Part shown: positions 9,043-18,477 of the stretch, in pieces
Layout of the letters: every line of letters begins with the position of its first letter
Numbering within the stretch: position 1 is the first letter of the stretch
Source: Fremontodendron californicum
Taxonomy: Eukaryota > Streptophyta > Magnoliopsida > Malvales > Malvaceae
Direction: 5' to 3'
Assembly (NCBI GenBank): GCA_030761205.1
Contig: JAULJL010000003.1
Location: 30,386,123-30,450,122 of the forward strand
Length of the DNA: 64,000 bases
Notes under the pieces: generated by a model
The model's database searches: none
Told to the model about the DNA's origin: nothing
The model's input: only the letters and a program-made list of their open reading frames with translations
Position numbers and translations under genes: made by a program

Positions 9043-9690
9043 ATGGAAAGCACTTCGTCCCAGCGCATTAAAAAAATTTGTGTCTTTGGAGGTGCTTATC
9101 CAGGGAAAAATAACATATTCGCTGATGAAGCCATAAGAGTTGGAGTAATACTTGCCCAACAAAAGATCCACTTGATTTATGGAGGCGGTAGTACGGGTTT
9201 AATGGGAGCAGTCGCTACAGCAGCACACGCCGGAGGAAGTCCAGTTCTAGGAATCGTGCCAAAACTATTCACAGATTTTTGTGGACCTACCGTGGGTAAG
9301 GAAATACAAGTCTGGAGTATCCTTGAACGGATAACAATCATGTACCATTCTGCCGATGCATTCATTGCTTTACCAGGAGGTCTGGGTACATTGGAAGAAA
9401 TAGCTTGCGTGGCTTCTTGGTCATCTTTGGTCACAAATAAGAAACCCATTGGTTTGCTTAATATTAATGGTTATTTTAGTAATTTACTTTCATATTTAGA
9501 TAATGCTGTGGATAATGGATTCATGTTTTCAGAGGCAAGGAGAACCATAATTTCTGCTACAACCATTGAAGATTTACTCAAAAAGCTACAAGCTTATGAG
9601 TGTTTATCTGCTACGGTTGTTTCGCAAACGCTCGGAAAAAGAAAAAGAGATATGGACGAGCAAGGAGTGGATTGCACTTTGTCTTTGTGA
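9043..9690 (+). CDS. LOG-family protein (cytokinin riboside 5'-monophosphate phosphoribohydrolase-like), retrotransposon-borne
   Basis: LOG enzymes release active cytokinin base from its nucleotide in the cytosol or nucleus. This frame has 215 codons, the usual length of plant LOG proteins, starts in good context (AAAATGG) and has no intron, whereas nuclear plant LOG genes are normally multi-exon; capture of a processed mRNA is the natural inference. Seen in the protein: nucleotide-binding start KKICVFGGAYPG (10-21; family usually CVFCGSxxG), YGGGSTGLMG (46-55), and the signature PGGLGTLEE (111-119, matching PGGxGTxxE). The conserved M-H-x-R-K block is altered to ILERITIM (93-100): the Arg is kept at 96, the Lys is Ile at 97. 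The tail carries a basic GKRKR stretch (198-202). The fold is probably intact; substrate preference or activity may differ from canonical LOG. Confidence 0.9.
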   Translation: MESTSSQRIKKICVFGGAYPGKNNIFADEAIRVGVILAQQKIHLIYGGGSTGLMGAVATAAHAGGSPVLGIVPKLFTDFCGPTVGKEIQVWSILERITIMYHSADAFIALPGGLGTLEEIACVASWSSLVTNKKPIGLLNINGYFSNLLSYLDNAVDNGFMFSEARRTIISATTIEDLLKKLQAYECLSATVVSQTLGKRKRDMDEQGVDCTLSL

Positions 9691-10637
9691 CATTATCTAA
9701 CATTTTGCTTGTTGTGTCTCAGTTATAATAAGTGGTTAGCAACCTCTGCAGGTAATATCTCCTAAATTCTACCTTTAAAATTTGACATTGGGGACAATGT
9801 CATATTTTAGTAGGGGGTAAGGGACATATTTTGCTTAAAAAAAAAAAAAAAATTGTTGTGTTTTAAGACATTTAGAAGTATTCATTCTGAACAAGGTCTG
9901 AGTAAGGGAGACTTGAGACATACCTTGTCAGTTTGATTTAATCTTCTTCTTCAAAAAAACAAAAAAAAAGCATGTTTAGACTTAGTGTGTTTTTTTTAGT
10001 TACTTTCAATACAATGATGAGATATGAATTGCATAAGTCTAAAACAGATTTATTAGTGAGAAGATTTTCATGAGAATTGAGCTTGATGTCAACCTTTTTA
10101 TGAGCCAATGTTAATATGATATGTTGATTGAGAAAGAAGCATGTTTAGACTTAATCTGACTTGTATAATCATCTTTGTGAGTTTTTGAGCCTATAATGAT
10201 TGATGCATTATACAAATCAATCTAATTTCTTTCTTGAGTGCTCTTATGATTACATGATTCTCTAGAACTTGCTTTAAACCGTTTGAGACTATATTGATAC
10301 ATGTGACAACATGAATATGATAGAGGCATTAGGATTATAACCAGAGCCAAACAGCCATCCCTTATTAATGTTCTAAGAGAACATCCCCACTAGTGAACCA
10401 ATTTGAGCCTACATTAAATATGCTATTTTATTGGTAACCACAACTTACACCTAGCCTAAATATACTTATATCCTTACCCTTGTTCTAAAGATGGATTATA
10501 TATTTTGAGACATATTGCAAAAACAAGGGATATTTTTAGTTGAAAATTTGGGTTAGAAACAAAAGATAAGTGTGGGGGAAGAAAAGAAAAGAAAAAGTCA
10601 AGAGAAAAAGAAAGGGATCATTGTCAAATACATTCCC

Positions 10638-10674
<37 letters not shown>

Positions 10675-11424
10675 CTCTTGAACTTCTAGAAAAAGATGTT
10701 ACAAAGTTGGTTAGAATGATGCAAAGGCTCAACATGAATATTTAGCCTATGTTATTATGTGCTTTATAAGAGTTTTGAGAAGTTTTATTTGTATGATCTT
10801 ATTATGTCTCTAAAATCTATGAACTCTTTGGAACCTTTGTGATATCTTTATCCTTTTGTTCTTTAACCACATTATAACCCTTTGGCCCCATTACAACCTT
10901 GAATAAAGACCTCTTGATTTATGAAGTTGTATGATCTAAATAGTGGAGAATAGGTGGACAAGCAAGCATATGGTAGAAGTGTTTTCATGAGATTGATTGA
11001 GTGTAAACACTTTACCACTACTTTAAAGAGTGAAAATCAAGAGAGTATCCCATGTGAGAAGTTGAGATTAAGTTTGAATATACACTATTTTGATTGAAAT
11101 ATGTTATGTTATTATTGGCTTAACTCAAACTATTTACATTCAAGCAAGATTTTTTGTGAATTTCTTTAAGCTATTGATTAGTTTTTAAGACTTGTCCAAT
11201 GATTATCTCTAATTTATATTGGAAGGATTAGTTATAATTATTATTTTTAGTTTTTCTTATTTCTTCAATGTTTGTGGGTATCGTCCTAGTAAACCCTCAC
11301 GAGACTAAACTCGTCCACTAGGGACACCTAGGGGTTTAAAGGCTTGTGTCACATGCTAAGTGCCACCGTGATTTCCTACGAAAATGGATTAGATTAGATT
11401 TTCTTATTTTATTTTTATTGAGTC

Positions 11425-11443
11425 GTTGCTAGGGACTAGCAAC
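11425..11443 (+). other. Perfect hairpin upstream of the PPT
   Basis: GTTGCTAG-GGA-CTAGCAAC forms an 8-bp stem with a 3-nt loop ending a few bases before the polypurine tract. It would exist in the genomic RNA next to the plus-strand primer. Confidence 0.6.
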
Positions 11444-11448
11444 AATCT

Positions 11449-11461
11449 AAGTATGGGGGTG
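11449..11461 (+). other. Polypurine tract
   Basis: AAGTATGGGGGTG directly abuts the 3' LTR start at 11462. A G-rich tract at this position is the plus-strand primer; the interrupting T residues are usual in Athila-type elements. Confidence 0.75.
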
Positions 11462-12943
11462 TGATAACTCGTATAATTATATAGTTTTTAGTTATGTTTT
11501 ATTATTGTTTTGTGTCAAATACGAGTTATTATTGTTTAGTCTAATTGTGTTTATGATCTTTTATATTTTTATGTAATTTGGTGTTTTTCACAAGTTTCTT
11601 TGAGTGATTTCAGATTACTAGTATTAAGGGCAAATCCAGTTCAGTTCCAGTTCCGACACCTTTTGCCATATCAGCTATATCTTGAGTTTCACTGAAGCAA
11701 TAAGGCTGAACTTTGTATCCCTGTAAAGCTAAGAGGCATATCTATCTTTTTCATGTTTTACACTTCTTGAAACGGAGTCGTATTCCCTAGCGAAATCGAC
11801 CATCAAGTTGGCTGATGTGCAATGACATCTGTTCTGCACCGTTTTGGTATTTTGACCATATCTTCCGATCCACGTGCGCAAATGATCTGATTTCAACGGC
11901 TATGGATCCGTAACTGATAGGGGTATATTTTTCTAGAAGACCATGTTATCAGATCGAGCCTCCAACATTGACAAAATCGACCATCAAGCTGGCTGATCAG
12001 AATTGTCATACAATATGACGAAAATTGTTAGAAAAATGCACCCACCTATTATACCTACCTTTGAAATTTGTAAAGCTTGTCTCTTGTCATTTAGCCCTCC
12101 AAAATGTGTATAAATAGAGGGCCTTGGATGAGTATTGGGATACATTATACATTGGTAGGATATTAGCCATTGTAATAAAATTCTCTAAGTTTTCTTCTTC
12201 TTTCCTTTCTCTAGTTTTCTTTTTCTTTATTTACTTATGCTTCTTACATTTCTTTTCATTTTTAGTATGTGTTGCTAATCATATTGTTGAGGTGATGAGG
12301 TGAAGCTTTTGGTAAATGCTAAGGTTAGTCTCTTAAACATGAGCTAAAATGAATCATCATTTATAAACACTAGTATAGATAATATTTTCTTTTGGTTTAA
12401 AATCATACTTGCAAAGTAGGGATCTTGATTCATTATTGACAATGAAAATGGCACAGTAAATGCTTGGTTTCATAACCTTGATTTGTTGTAGACATATACC
12501 TTGGCATAAGGAATGCTTGGACTCTTTTTATGAGTTTTGAGGATACCAAATGAACATAATATCATATGCTATGGACGTTGGACTGAATTGCTAAACCTTC
12601 CGATTGGAACCTCCTTTATGTGTGGATTTCAATTGTGTAATAAAACAAGATTAATCTTAGCATAACACCAAGAGTGGATTCTCTAACCTCAACATCTTTT
12701 CTTATTGTTTTTTTTATATCTTGTTTAATTTCTTTTATATTTTGTTTATTTTGTTCTCTAATATCTTGTTTATCTTATTTTGTTGTTGATTCCCTAATAT
12801 GTTGTTTACTTTCTTTGTCTTATATATTTATAAACTTATACTTACTAATACGCTTCCCTGTGGTTCGACCTCGGACACCCGAGAATTTATTACTTGAACA
12901 TAACCTGCACTTGGGTTTACAACTCTTAATTGAGTCTCCATCA
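11462..12943 (+). repeat. 3' LTR of the LOG-carrying element
   Basis: It is 1482 bp with the same borders as the 5' LTR and five substitutions. It is preceded by the PPT and followed by the TSD GGAAC at 12944-12948. Its AATAAA at 12174-12179, 58 bp after the TATA box equivalent, is the likely polyadenylation signal of the element's transcripts. Confidence 0.95.
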
Positions 12944-12948
12944 GGAAC
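12944..12948 (+). repeat. Target-site duplication GGAAC (right copy)
   Basis: It matches 3557-3561 exactly, after which element A's gag coding sequence resumes (LAEKEKAKMTELKR). Confidence 0.95.
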
Positions 12949-14897
12949 TAGCTGAAAAGGAAAAAGCAAAGATGACTGAGCTGAAAAGGATCGAAATGGC
13001 AGAATCACAGAAAAAAACCAACTGCTGGAGGAGAGGCTGAGGGCCGTTGAAGGGGCGGAGTTATTTGGCAGTCTGGATGCCAAAGAATTGAGTTTAGTGC
13101 ACGATCTAGTAATTCCCCCAAAGTTCAATGTACCAGACTTTGAAAAATATAACGGGACTACCAACCCATCAGCACATCTGACCATGTACTGCAGAAGAAT
13201 GACGGGGCACGATGATAATGAGAAACTGCTTATCCATTGTTTCCAAGATAGCTTGATAGGGTCTAAAACCCGATGGTACAACCAACTAAGTCGTACCAAG
13301 ATTCGTTCATGGACGGATTTAGCCACGGCTTTCATGGAATATTATAAGCATGTATCTGATATGGTACCTGATAGGTTGTCGCTACAGAACATGGAAAAGA
13401 GGACCACTGAGAGTTTCAAAGAATACTCGCAAAGGTGGAGGGATCTGGCCACATAAGTGCAACCCCCTTTAACTAGCAAAGAAACTACAGTGCTTTTCAT
13501 CAATACCTTGAAAGCACCATATTATGATAAATTGGTGGGGAGGGCCACCAAGGACTTTGCAGACATGGTAATATCTGGGGAGATGATAGAGTCGGCCATT
13601 AAGAATGAGAAAATAGAAGGGGATGAGTCTTCTACTCCGAAAAAGGTATTCCCTATTAGGAAGAAAGAGAAGACCCACGCAGTTAGTATCAACCAATACC
13701 CATATGCACCTCCCACACCACATACACCACCAAGGCCCTATACTCCTACCACATCTTATGCACCTCCTACACCCTACGCACCTTACCCGGGGTATAATCC
13801 TTACTACCCCAATGTGAACCACCTTATCCAAAATCCCTTCCTTATAACAATATACCACAACAGCTGTTTTCAACTGGCATATCCCCACAAATAAACCTTT
13901 CTCGAAACACTGTCCCAAACACTCAGGGAGCCGGGCGCAATGACCAACGTTCACCAAGGAACAATCAAAAACCCCAATTTGATCCGATTCCTACCACATA
14001 GGTGAGCTATATCCCAAACTATTGCCAGGTCAACTTGTTGCACCCGTGTACCTCAAACCTCTGACACCGCCATATCCAAGGTGGTACAATGCAAATACTA
14101 ACTGCGCGTACCACGCAAGAATTCAAGGATATTCGATTGAAGATTGCCTGGCCTTTAAAAAGAAAGTCCAAAGCCTGATCAACGCCGGAGTTGTGAAGTT
14201 TGGGGCAAAGAATGGGCCGAATGTAGCGGGAAACCCATTGCCAGATCATGCTGAGAATCGGGTAAACGCAGTATGGACAGGGAAAGTCAGAAGGGTAAAA
14301 AGGGATGCCAGGGAAATCAAGACTCCAATGTTGACAGTATGGGTCGAGATGGTTAAGGAAGGAATGGTGGGGGATGCAGACAGCTTAAAAATGGTTGCAA
14401 AGAGGGTGCAGAATTGGTGCCCATTCCATAAGTGTGGAGGTCATATCATACAGGACTACGGGGACTTTCTGGCTAAAGTCCAAAAGATGATGGATGATAG
14501 GGAGGCCCAATTTTACGAGGAGACAGAGGAGGAAGTAGAGGTTATTGAGAATACAGCTGGCTACAGGATAGGAAGACCCTTAATATTCTATTATGATGAA
14601 TCAGAGGAGAAAGTTATACCAGTCGTTGAGGAAAGTGCCCCTAAATTAATCATTGATTTGCCCGTTTCCTTTTCGTACAAGGAAAATAAAGCTAGACCAT
14701 GGAAATACGACTGCAGCATGGTTATGCTTGGGTCTTCGAGTCAGCAGGATATCACAGGTGTGGGGCACTTAACACGAAGTGGAAGGTGTTATGCTTCTAA
14801 GGGTGTTGATCAGGGATTAACAGGAAAAGATAGAGGAACAGACAAAGGGAAAAAAGCAGCTAAACCAATCCATATTGAGATAGATTTGTCAAAATAA
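12949..14897 (+). pseudogene. Element A gag, main part, broken
   Basis: The region continues the gag cut at 3561. After a frameshift near 13010-13030 the capsid region runs LFGSLDAKELSLVHDLVIPPKF, NGTTNPSAHLTMYCRRM, IRSWTDLATAFMEYYKHV and SQRWRDLA, then TAA at about 13454 where B has CAA. A proline- and tyrosine-rich linker follows (about 13700-13830), with a further frameshift near 13860-14020. From 14022 the frame carries a zinc-knuckle-like NCAYHARIQGYSIEDC (family form CxxHx4GHx4C; the second His is Tyr here) and a second CPFHKCGGHIIQDYGDF whose last Cys is Tyr. It ends at the stop after ...HIEIDLSK at 14897. Loss of zinc ligands supports decay. Confidence 0.85.
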
Positions 14898-14939
14898 GTA
14901 AAAAGGGGGTCAGCCCTTGTAAACAGAATAAAAGAGTCG

Positions 14940-15839
14940 GTGAATGAGAAGGAAGCCTGCGAGTTCTTAAAATTCATAAAGCATAGTGAATATAGCGTGG
15001 TTGAGCAACTGCAACGTCAACCTGCTAGAATTTCAATCTTATCTTTGTTTTTGAATGCAGAACCACACAGAAATGCCCTGTTGAGAGTGTTGAATCAGGC
15101 ATATGTGGCTAACAATATATTGGTAGAAAAATTAGACAGACTGGTGAGAAACATCGCAGCAGACGACCAAATATATTTCAGTTATGAGGAAGTACCACCC
15201 AATAGTATTGGGTCAACAAAGGCTCTTCACATAACTACCACTTGTAAGGGGTACATATTACCAAGGATCCTTTTGGATAATGGTTCTTCATTTAATGTGA
15301 TGCCTTTGGCAACCTTGTCCAAATTGCCAGTGGATATTTCTTATATGCTGCCAAGCTGCACGGTGGTCAGAGCCTTTGATGGTACCAGGAGAGATGTAAT
15401 GGGAACTATTGAAGTTCCTCTAGAGATAGGCCCATGCACCTATACAGTGAACTTTCAGGTCATGGATATTAATCCATACTATAATTGCTTGTTGGGAAGG
15501 CCATGGATGCATTCAGCAGGGGCTGTACCTTCGTCTCTCCACCAAAAGCTGAAATTTGTGATAGAGGGGCATTTGGTCACTGTATCAGGAGAAAAGGACG
15601 TAATAGCCTCTGCATCTACTGAATCTCCTTATATTGAACCCAATGAAGATGCCGTAGAATGTTCCTTTAGGTCTTTGGAATTCGTAAATGCGGTTTTCGT
15701 CGCTGAAGAACGAAAAATTCCGAAATCAAGGTTGTCGAAGAACACAAGGCTGGGGGTAAGAACTACCATGGGAAAAGGCTGCAGGGTTGGAAAAGGTCTC
15801 AGAAAATATCTTCAGGGATGGCCCGAGCAATGGAAGTAG
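14940..15839 (+). CDS. Element A aspartic protease region, open frame
   Basis: This is a 299-codon open stretch of the A polyprotein. The retropepsin-like active loop is DNGSS at residues 113-117 (LLDNGSSFNVMPL), followed by CTVVRAFDGTRR, the YNCLLGRPWMHSAGAVPSSL segment and ECSFRSLEFVNA. The C-terminal part (about residues 268-295; RLGVRTTMGKGCRVGKGL) resembles a G-patch, which Tat/Ogre elements carry after protease. In B the homologous region is split by stops, so this is the best preserved protease in the window. It is part of a dead element; the true start is upstream in the polyprotein, and the ATG at 14940 is only the first Met of the open stretch. Confidence 0.75.
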   Translation: MNEKEACEFLKFIKHSEYSVVEQLQRQPARISILSLFLNAEPHRNALLRVLNQAYVANNILVEKLDRLVRNIAADDQIYFSYEEVPPNSIGSTKALHITTTCKGYILPRILLDNGSSFNVMPLATLSKLPVDISYMLPSCTVVRAFDGTRRDVMGTIEVPLEIGPCTYTVNFQVMDINPYYNCLLGRPWMHSAGAVPSSLHQKLKFVIEGHLVTVSGEKDVIASASTESPYIEPNEDAVECSFRSLEFVNAVFVAEERKIPKSRLSKNTRLGVRTTMGKGCRVGKGLRKYLQGWPEQWK

Positions 15840-16239
15840 TGGGAAAGAAAGACCGGTTTGGCCTGGGGCATCTTTCGAAGGCCCATGAGAAAAGGAAACA
15901 AGTTGAAAGGAACCGACAAAGGAGGATGGCCTATCTCGTGGGTATGGATGTTGAATGGGAGCCTATGACATTCCCACCCATCCTTTATAGCTTTCTCTTA
16001 GCCGGTTCTCTATTCAGAGAAAAAAAATTCTGATGATGTGCTCGTAATGATCAAGCAAGCCTTCGAGAGATTCCAGGTGAATATGGATGAGCAGATGTAT
16101 GATGTGGAGATCTGCATGACTGGGGAAGAAGGAATTGAAAGTGAGAATGCTAACTGGATGCTGCGACCTTGTCCACCAGGATATAGACTAACCAATTAGA
16201 GTGCAACCGAGCTGCCCATAGTTTTTGGTCTATTCCAAT
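15818..16239 (+). pseudogene. Element A region between protease and RT, exon end
   Basis: The frame shifts near 15825. The text then reads KDRFGLGHLSKAHEKRKQVERNRQRRMA and DVEWEPMTFPPIL, matching B's intact 174-codon frame at 39159-39683. Another shift occurs near 16020, then a stop near 16197. It is lysine- and arginine-rich and of unknown role, and ends at the predicted donor at 16240. Confidence 0.65.
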
Positions 16240-16453
16240 GTAATGCTTTTAAACAAATCTTAAATATCTTTGCCCAAAGATATTAAAGATTTCTTTTGCA
16301 ATAGGCTTTTGTCTAAAAGTTTTCATCCAATAAATAACAAAGATGATGCATTTCCTTCATATTGATGTGTCCATATTCTTTCATTTATGCTATTTATTTT
16401 CCTTGGATTGTATATATGTTTTCCTATATTGTTTCTTCCCCACCTATTTACAG
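16240..16453 (+). other. Probable Ogre-type intron between protease and RT (element A)
   Basis: The donor is AAT|GTAATG at 16240 and the acceptor TTCTTCCCCACCTATTTACAG at 16453, a 214-nt AT-rich, stop-filled gap. Homologous sites bound a 209-nt gap in element B. A spliced intron at this place is a known property of Ogre elements; splicing here is inferred. Confidence 0.6.
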
Positions 16454-17390
16454 GTGTCCGGATACGGAATATGAGGACCTTCTTGTCAGTAATTCTGAAA
16501 TTGATTTTGAGAGATCCATTTGCACGGGTGATTTTGAGGCCGACGAAGATATTGAGGATTATGGTCTACCTCCGGACTTATTAAGAAAAATAGAACAAGA
16601 AGAGAAATGAGTACTTCCTCATGAGGAGATATTGGAATTGTTGAATTTTGGAAGTAGTGAGGAGATAAAATAGGTTAAAATCGGGACTACATTGTCATTA
16701 TCAATAAAGAGTGAATTGATAGCCTTGCTCCAAAAATATGTAGATGTATTTGCATGGTCATACCAAGACATGCCGGGTTTGGATCCAGACATTGTGGTTC
16801 ATAAGCTCCCTTTAAGGCCAGAGTGCAAGCCAATTCAGCAAAAGTTGAGAAGAATGAGGCCGGACATGCTGTTAAAGGTAAAAAAAGAGGTGAAGAGGCA
16901 GTTTGATGCTGGATTCTTAGAGGTGGCAAAATATCCGGAATAGGTGGCAAACATTGTTCTAGTACCAAATAAGGATGGCAAGGTGCGTATGTGCGTCGAT
17001 TACCGAAACAAAGCCAGTCCCAAAGATAATTTCCCTTTGCCTCAAATTGATACTTTGGTGGATAATACGACGAAGAGTTCCTTGTTTTCTTTCATGGATG
17101 GATTCTCGGGATATAATCAGATAAAGATGGCACCGGAAGATATGGAGAAAACCATATTTGTTATAATATGGGGAACATTCTGCTACAAGGTAATGCCGTT
17201 TGGGTTGAAGAATGCTGGGGCAACGTATCAGAGAACCATGATGACCTTGTTTCATGACATGATGCTTAAGGGAATTGAGGTTTATGTTGATGATATGATT
17301 GCAAAGTCACATGGAGAAGAGGAGCATATTGTGAATCTTAGGAAACTCTTTGAAAGACTAAAGAAAGTTTCGACTCAAGCTAAACCCGGC
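16454..17390 (+). pseudogene. Element A reverse transcriptase, truncated and broken
   Basis: After the acceptor come YEDLLVSNSEIDFE and LPPDLLRKIEQEE, then a stop (16608-16610), another TAG near 16670, the pre-RT block FAWSYQDMPGLDPDIVVHKL and RPECKPIQQKLRRM, then TAG at about 16941 where B has TGG. RT motifs follow: KVRMCVDYRNKASPKDNFPLP (short by the usual DLN), FSFMDGFSGYNQI, FGLKNAGATYQR and the catalytic YVDD (about 17284). A one-base shift appears just after KLFERLKK, and the sequence stops at 17390 where element C's LTR begins exactly. The rest of pol should lie past the right end of the window. Confidence 0.85.
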
Positions 17391-17493
17391 TGTAGACACC
17401 TAATTTTGTCCGGACTACTAAAACAAGTATATTTTCTTCCTAAATTGATGTTTCAGAATGTAAAAAGACTTTTTTCATCTTGCAGGTGGTAGT

Positions 17494-18418
17494 TAGGGGT
17501 GAGCAAAATCCGACTCGACTCGAAAAAACCGAAAAATATTTCAAATTTCGAATTAAATAGTTCGGTTTATTAGAGTTATTTGGATTTTCTGATCAACTCG
17601 ACTAAGTAATTTGAGTTATATAGTTTAGCTAGGATTTGATTTATACAACTCGAATAACTCGAAAATCCGAATAAGATATTTCTATATGACGTCGTTTTAC
17701 TCATTTGAGTTTGATACTAAGCTTGGGTTTTGCGTTTTCCTTATTTCGTCTTCCCTTTTTACTCTTTAGCCCATTTTTGTTGGGTCATTTATTTTTTTTG
17801 TTTGTCACCATTCAGTAGAAAAATAAATCCACATGAGCTGTTAACTGCATACTTATTGTCTTAATGTTTGATCATTCATTTTTTTTCCCTTTGAAATTGA
17901 CAGGTCTAGATTGAAAGTTTACATTGAATTTTTTGGGTTTCAAAAGGGGAAGGCTTTCATTCAGTTAAAGATTGAAGCTTTTGGTTGATATCATGCATAT
18001 TACCAAGCTAACCAAACGATAAAATTCAAAAGATAATGAATTCTCTTTTCTTAAAAGTCAATAGTAGGCTATTTATTTAGTATGGCAAGTCTTTGATAGT
18101 TATATTTATAAGAAAAGATAGAAAAATATATATATATATATTTGTAATTGCAGAGAACTAAATTTCAAAATTATAGATATACATGCATTTACAAGATAAC
18201 AGTAACATGATCTAGTCAATCAACATTTACAAGATAACATTTTAACTCGAATAAATTATTCGATTCGATTCGATTCGATTCGACTCGACTCGAATTTGTT
18301 TTAACTCGACTCGATTCGCTAAATTTCAAATTGAGTTTGGTTGACAAAATAGGACTCGTCAACTCGATTAATCCGAATTTTTTTCACTCGACTCGACTCG
18401 ACCGAACGCTCACCCCTA
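17494..18418. mobile_element. hAT-type non-autonomous DNA transposon, 925 bp
   Basis: Termini TAGGGGTGAGC and GCTCACCCCTA are inverted repeats, followed inward by CGACTCGACTCG-type repeats on both sides (CGATT/CGACT pentamers at about 18258-18300). It is flanked by the 8-bp duplication GTGGTAGT at 17486-17493 and 18419-18426; the related LTRs at 47063 and 32942 lack the insertion. The 8-bp TSD and TAGGG termini indicate hAT. There is no transposase frame. Confidence 0.9.
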
Positions 18419-18477
18419 GTGGTAGTACTCCGAGACTTAGTTTAAGAGGGCGAGCATAAAATGTCAAACTCAAAAAA

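Larger units (their letters stand above)
9691..11461 (+). other. Long 3' untranslated region of the LOG-carrying element
   Basis: No ORF of note is present. Landmarks include GACATTGGGGACAATGTC with a following TAGTAGGGGGTAAGGG (about 9783-9830), a pattern I know as a recurring purine-rich block downstream of pol in Athila-type elements. A second purine tract starts GTGTGGGGGAAG and continues AAGAAAAG-rich (about 10570-10617). An A-tract of more than 20 bases lies at about 10643-10669. The phrase GCATGTTTAGACTTA is repeated near 9970 and 10138. The region ends in a hairpin and the PPT. Confidence 0.75.
3562..12943 (+). mobile_element. Athila-type non-autonomous retrotransposon carrying a LOG gene
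   Basis: This is a complete 9382-bp element with TG...CA LTRs of 1482 bp each, a 5-bp TSD and an 18-nt PBS that fits plant tRNA-Asp. The interior holds a gag-protease frame fused to the integrase C-terminus (5298-8081), an unknown ORF (8231-8767), a LOG-family ORF (9043-9690), a 1.7-kb untranslated 3' region and a PPT. No RT, RNase H or integrase core is present, so mobility would need enzymes in trans. The gag style (MRDYLQPTR, GMIALLPNFHGLE), tRNA-Asp PBS and long 3' region point to the Athila lineage. Five LTR differences indicate recent insertion. All three ORFs are uninterrupted, in contrast to the surrounding element A. Confidence 0.9.
1..17390 (+). mobile_element. Element A: Ogre/Tat-type Ty3-gypsy retrotransposon, degenerate, interrupted
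   Basis: This is the oldest layer of the window. Base 1 matches the interior of the related element C about 70 nt downstream of its primer binding site, so A's 5' LTR and PBS lie just outside the window. Order on the plus strand: leader, ORF1 with DUF7745-like region and coiled coil (893-2631), gag (3120 onward), aspartic protease, G-patch-like region, a probable intron (16240-16453), and RT as far as the YVDD box. The gag is split by the Athila-type element at 3562-12943. The RT is cut at 17390 by the exact LTR start of element C. ORF1 upstream of gag plus an intron between protease and RT are hallmarks of the Ogre/Tat lineage. Multiple stops and frameshifts make it non-coding today. The remaining RT, RNase H and integrase should lie right of the window, beyond C. 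Confidence 0.85.

Noticed and set aside
9691..11461. Considered as a host LOG 3' UTR brought in with the gene
   Set aside because: It contains Athila-type purine blocks right after the LOG stop (about 9783), so most of it is element sequence; only the first 90 bp could be host.
12820..13335. 171-codon minus-strand ORF across the 3' LTR and A gag
   Set aside because: It spans an insertion border and lies antisense to clear gag coding sequence.
13469..13957. 162-codon minus-strand ORF
   Set aside because: It is antisense to the Pro/Tyr-rich gag linker; the composition explains the open frame.
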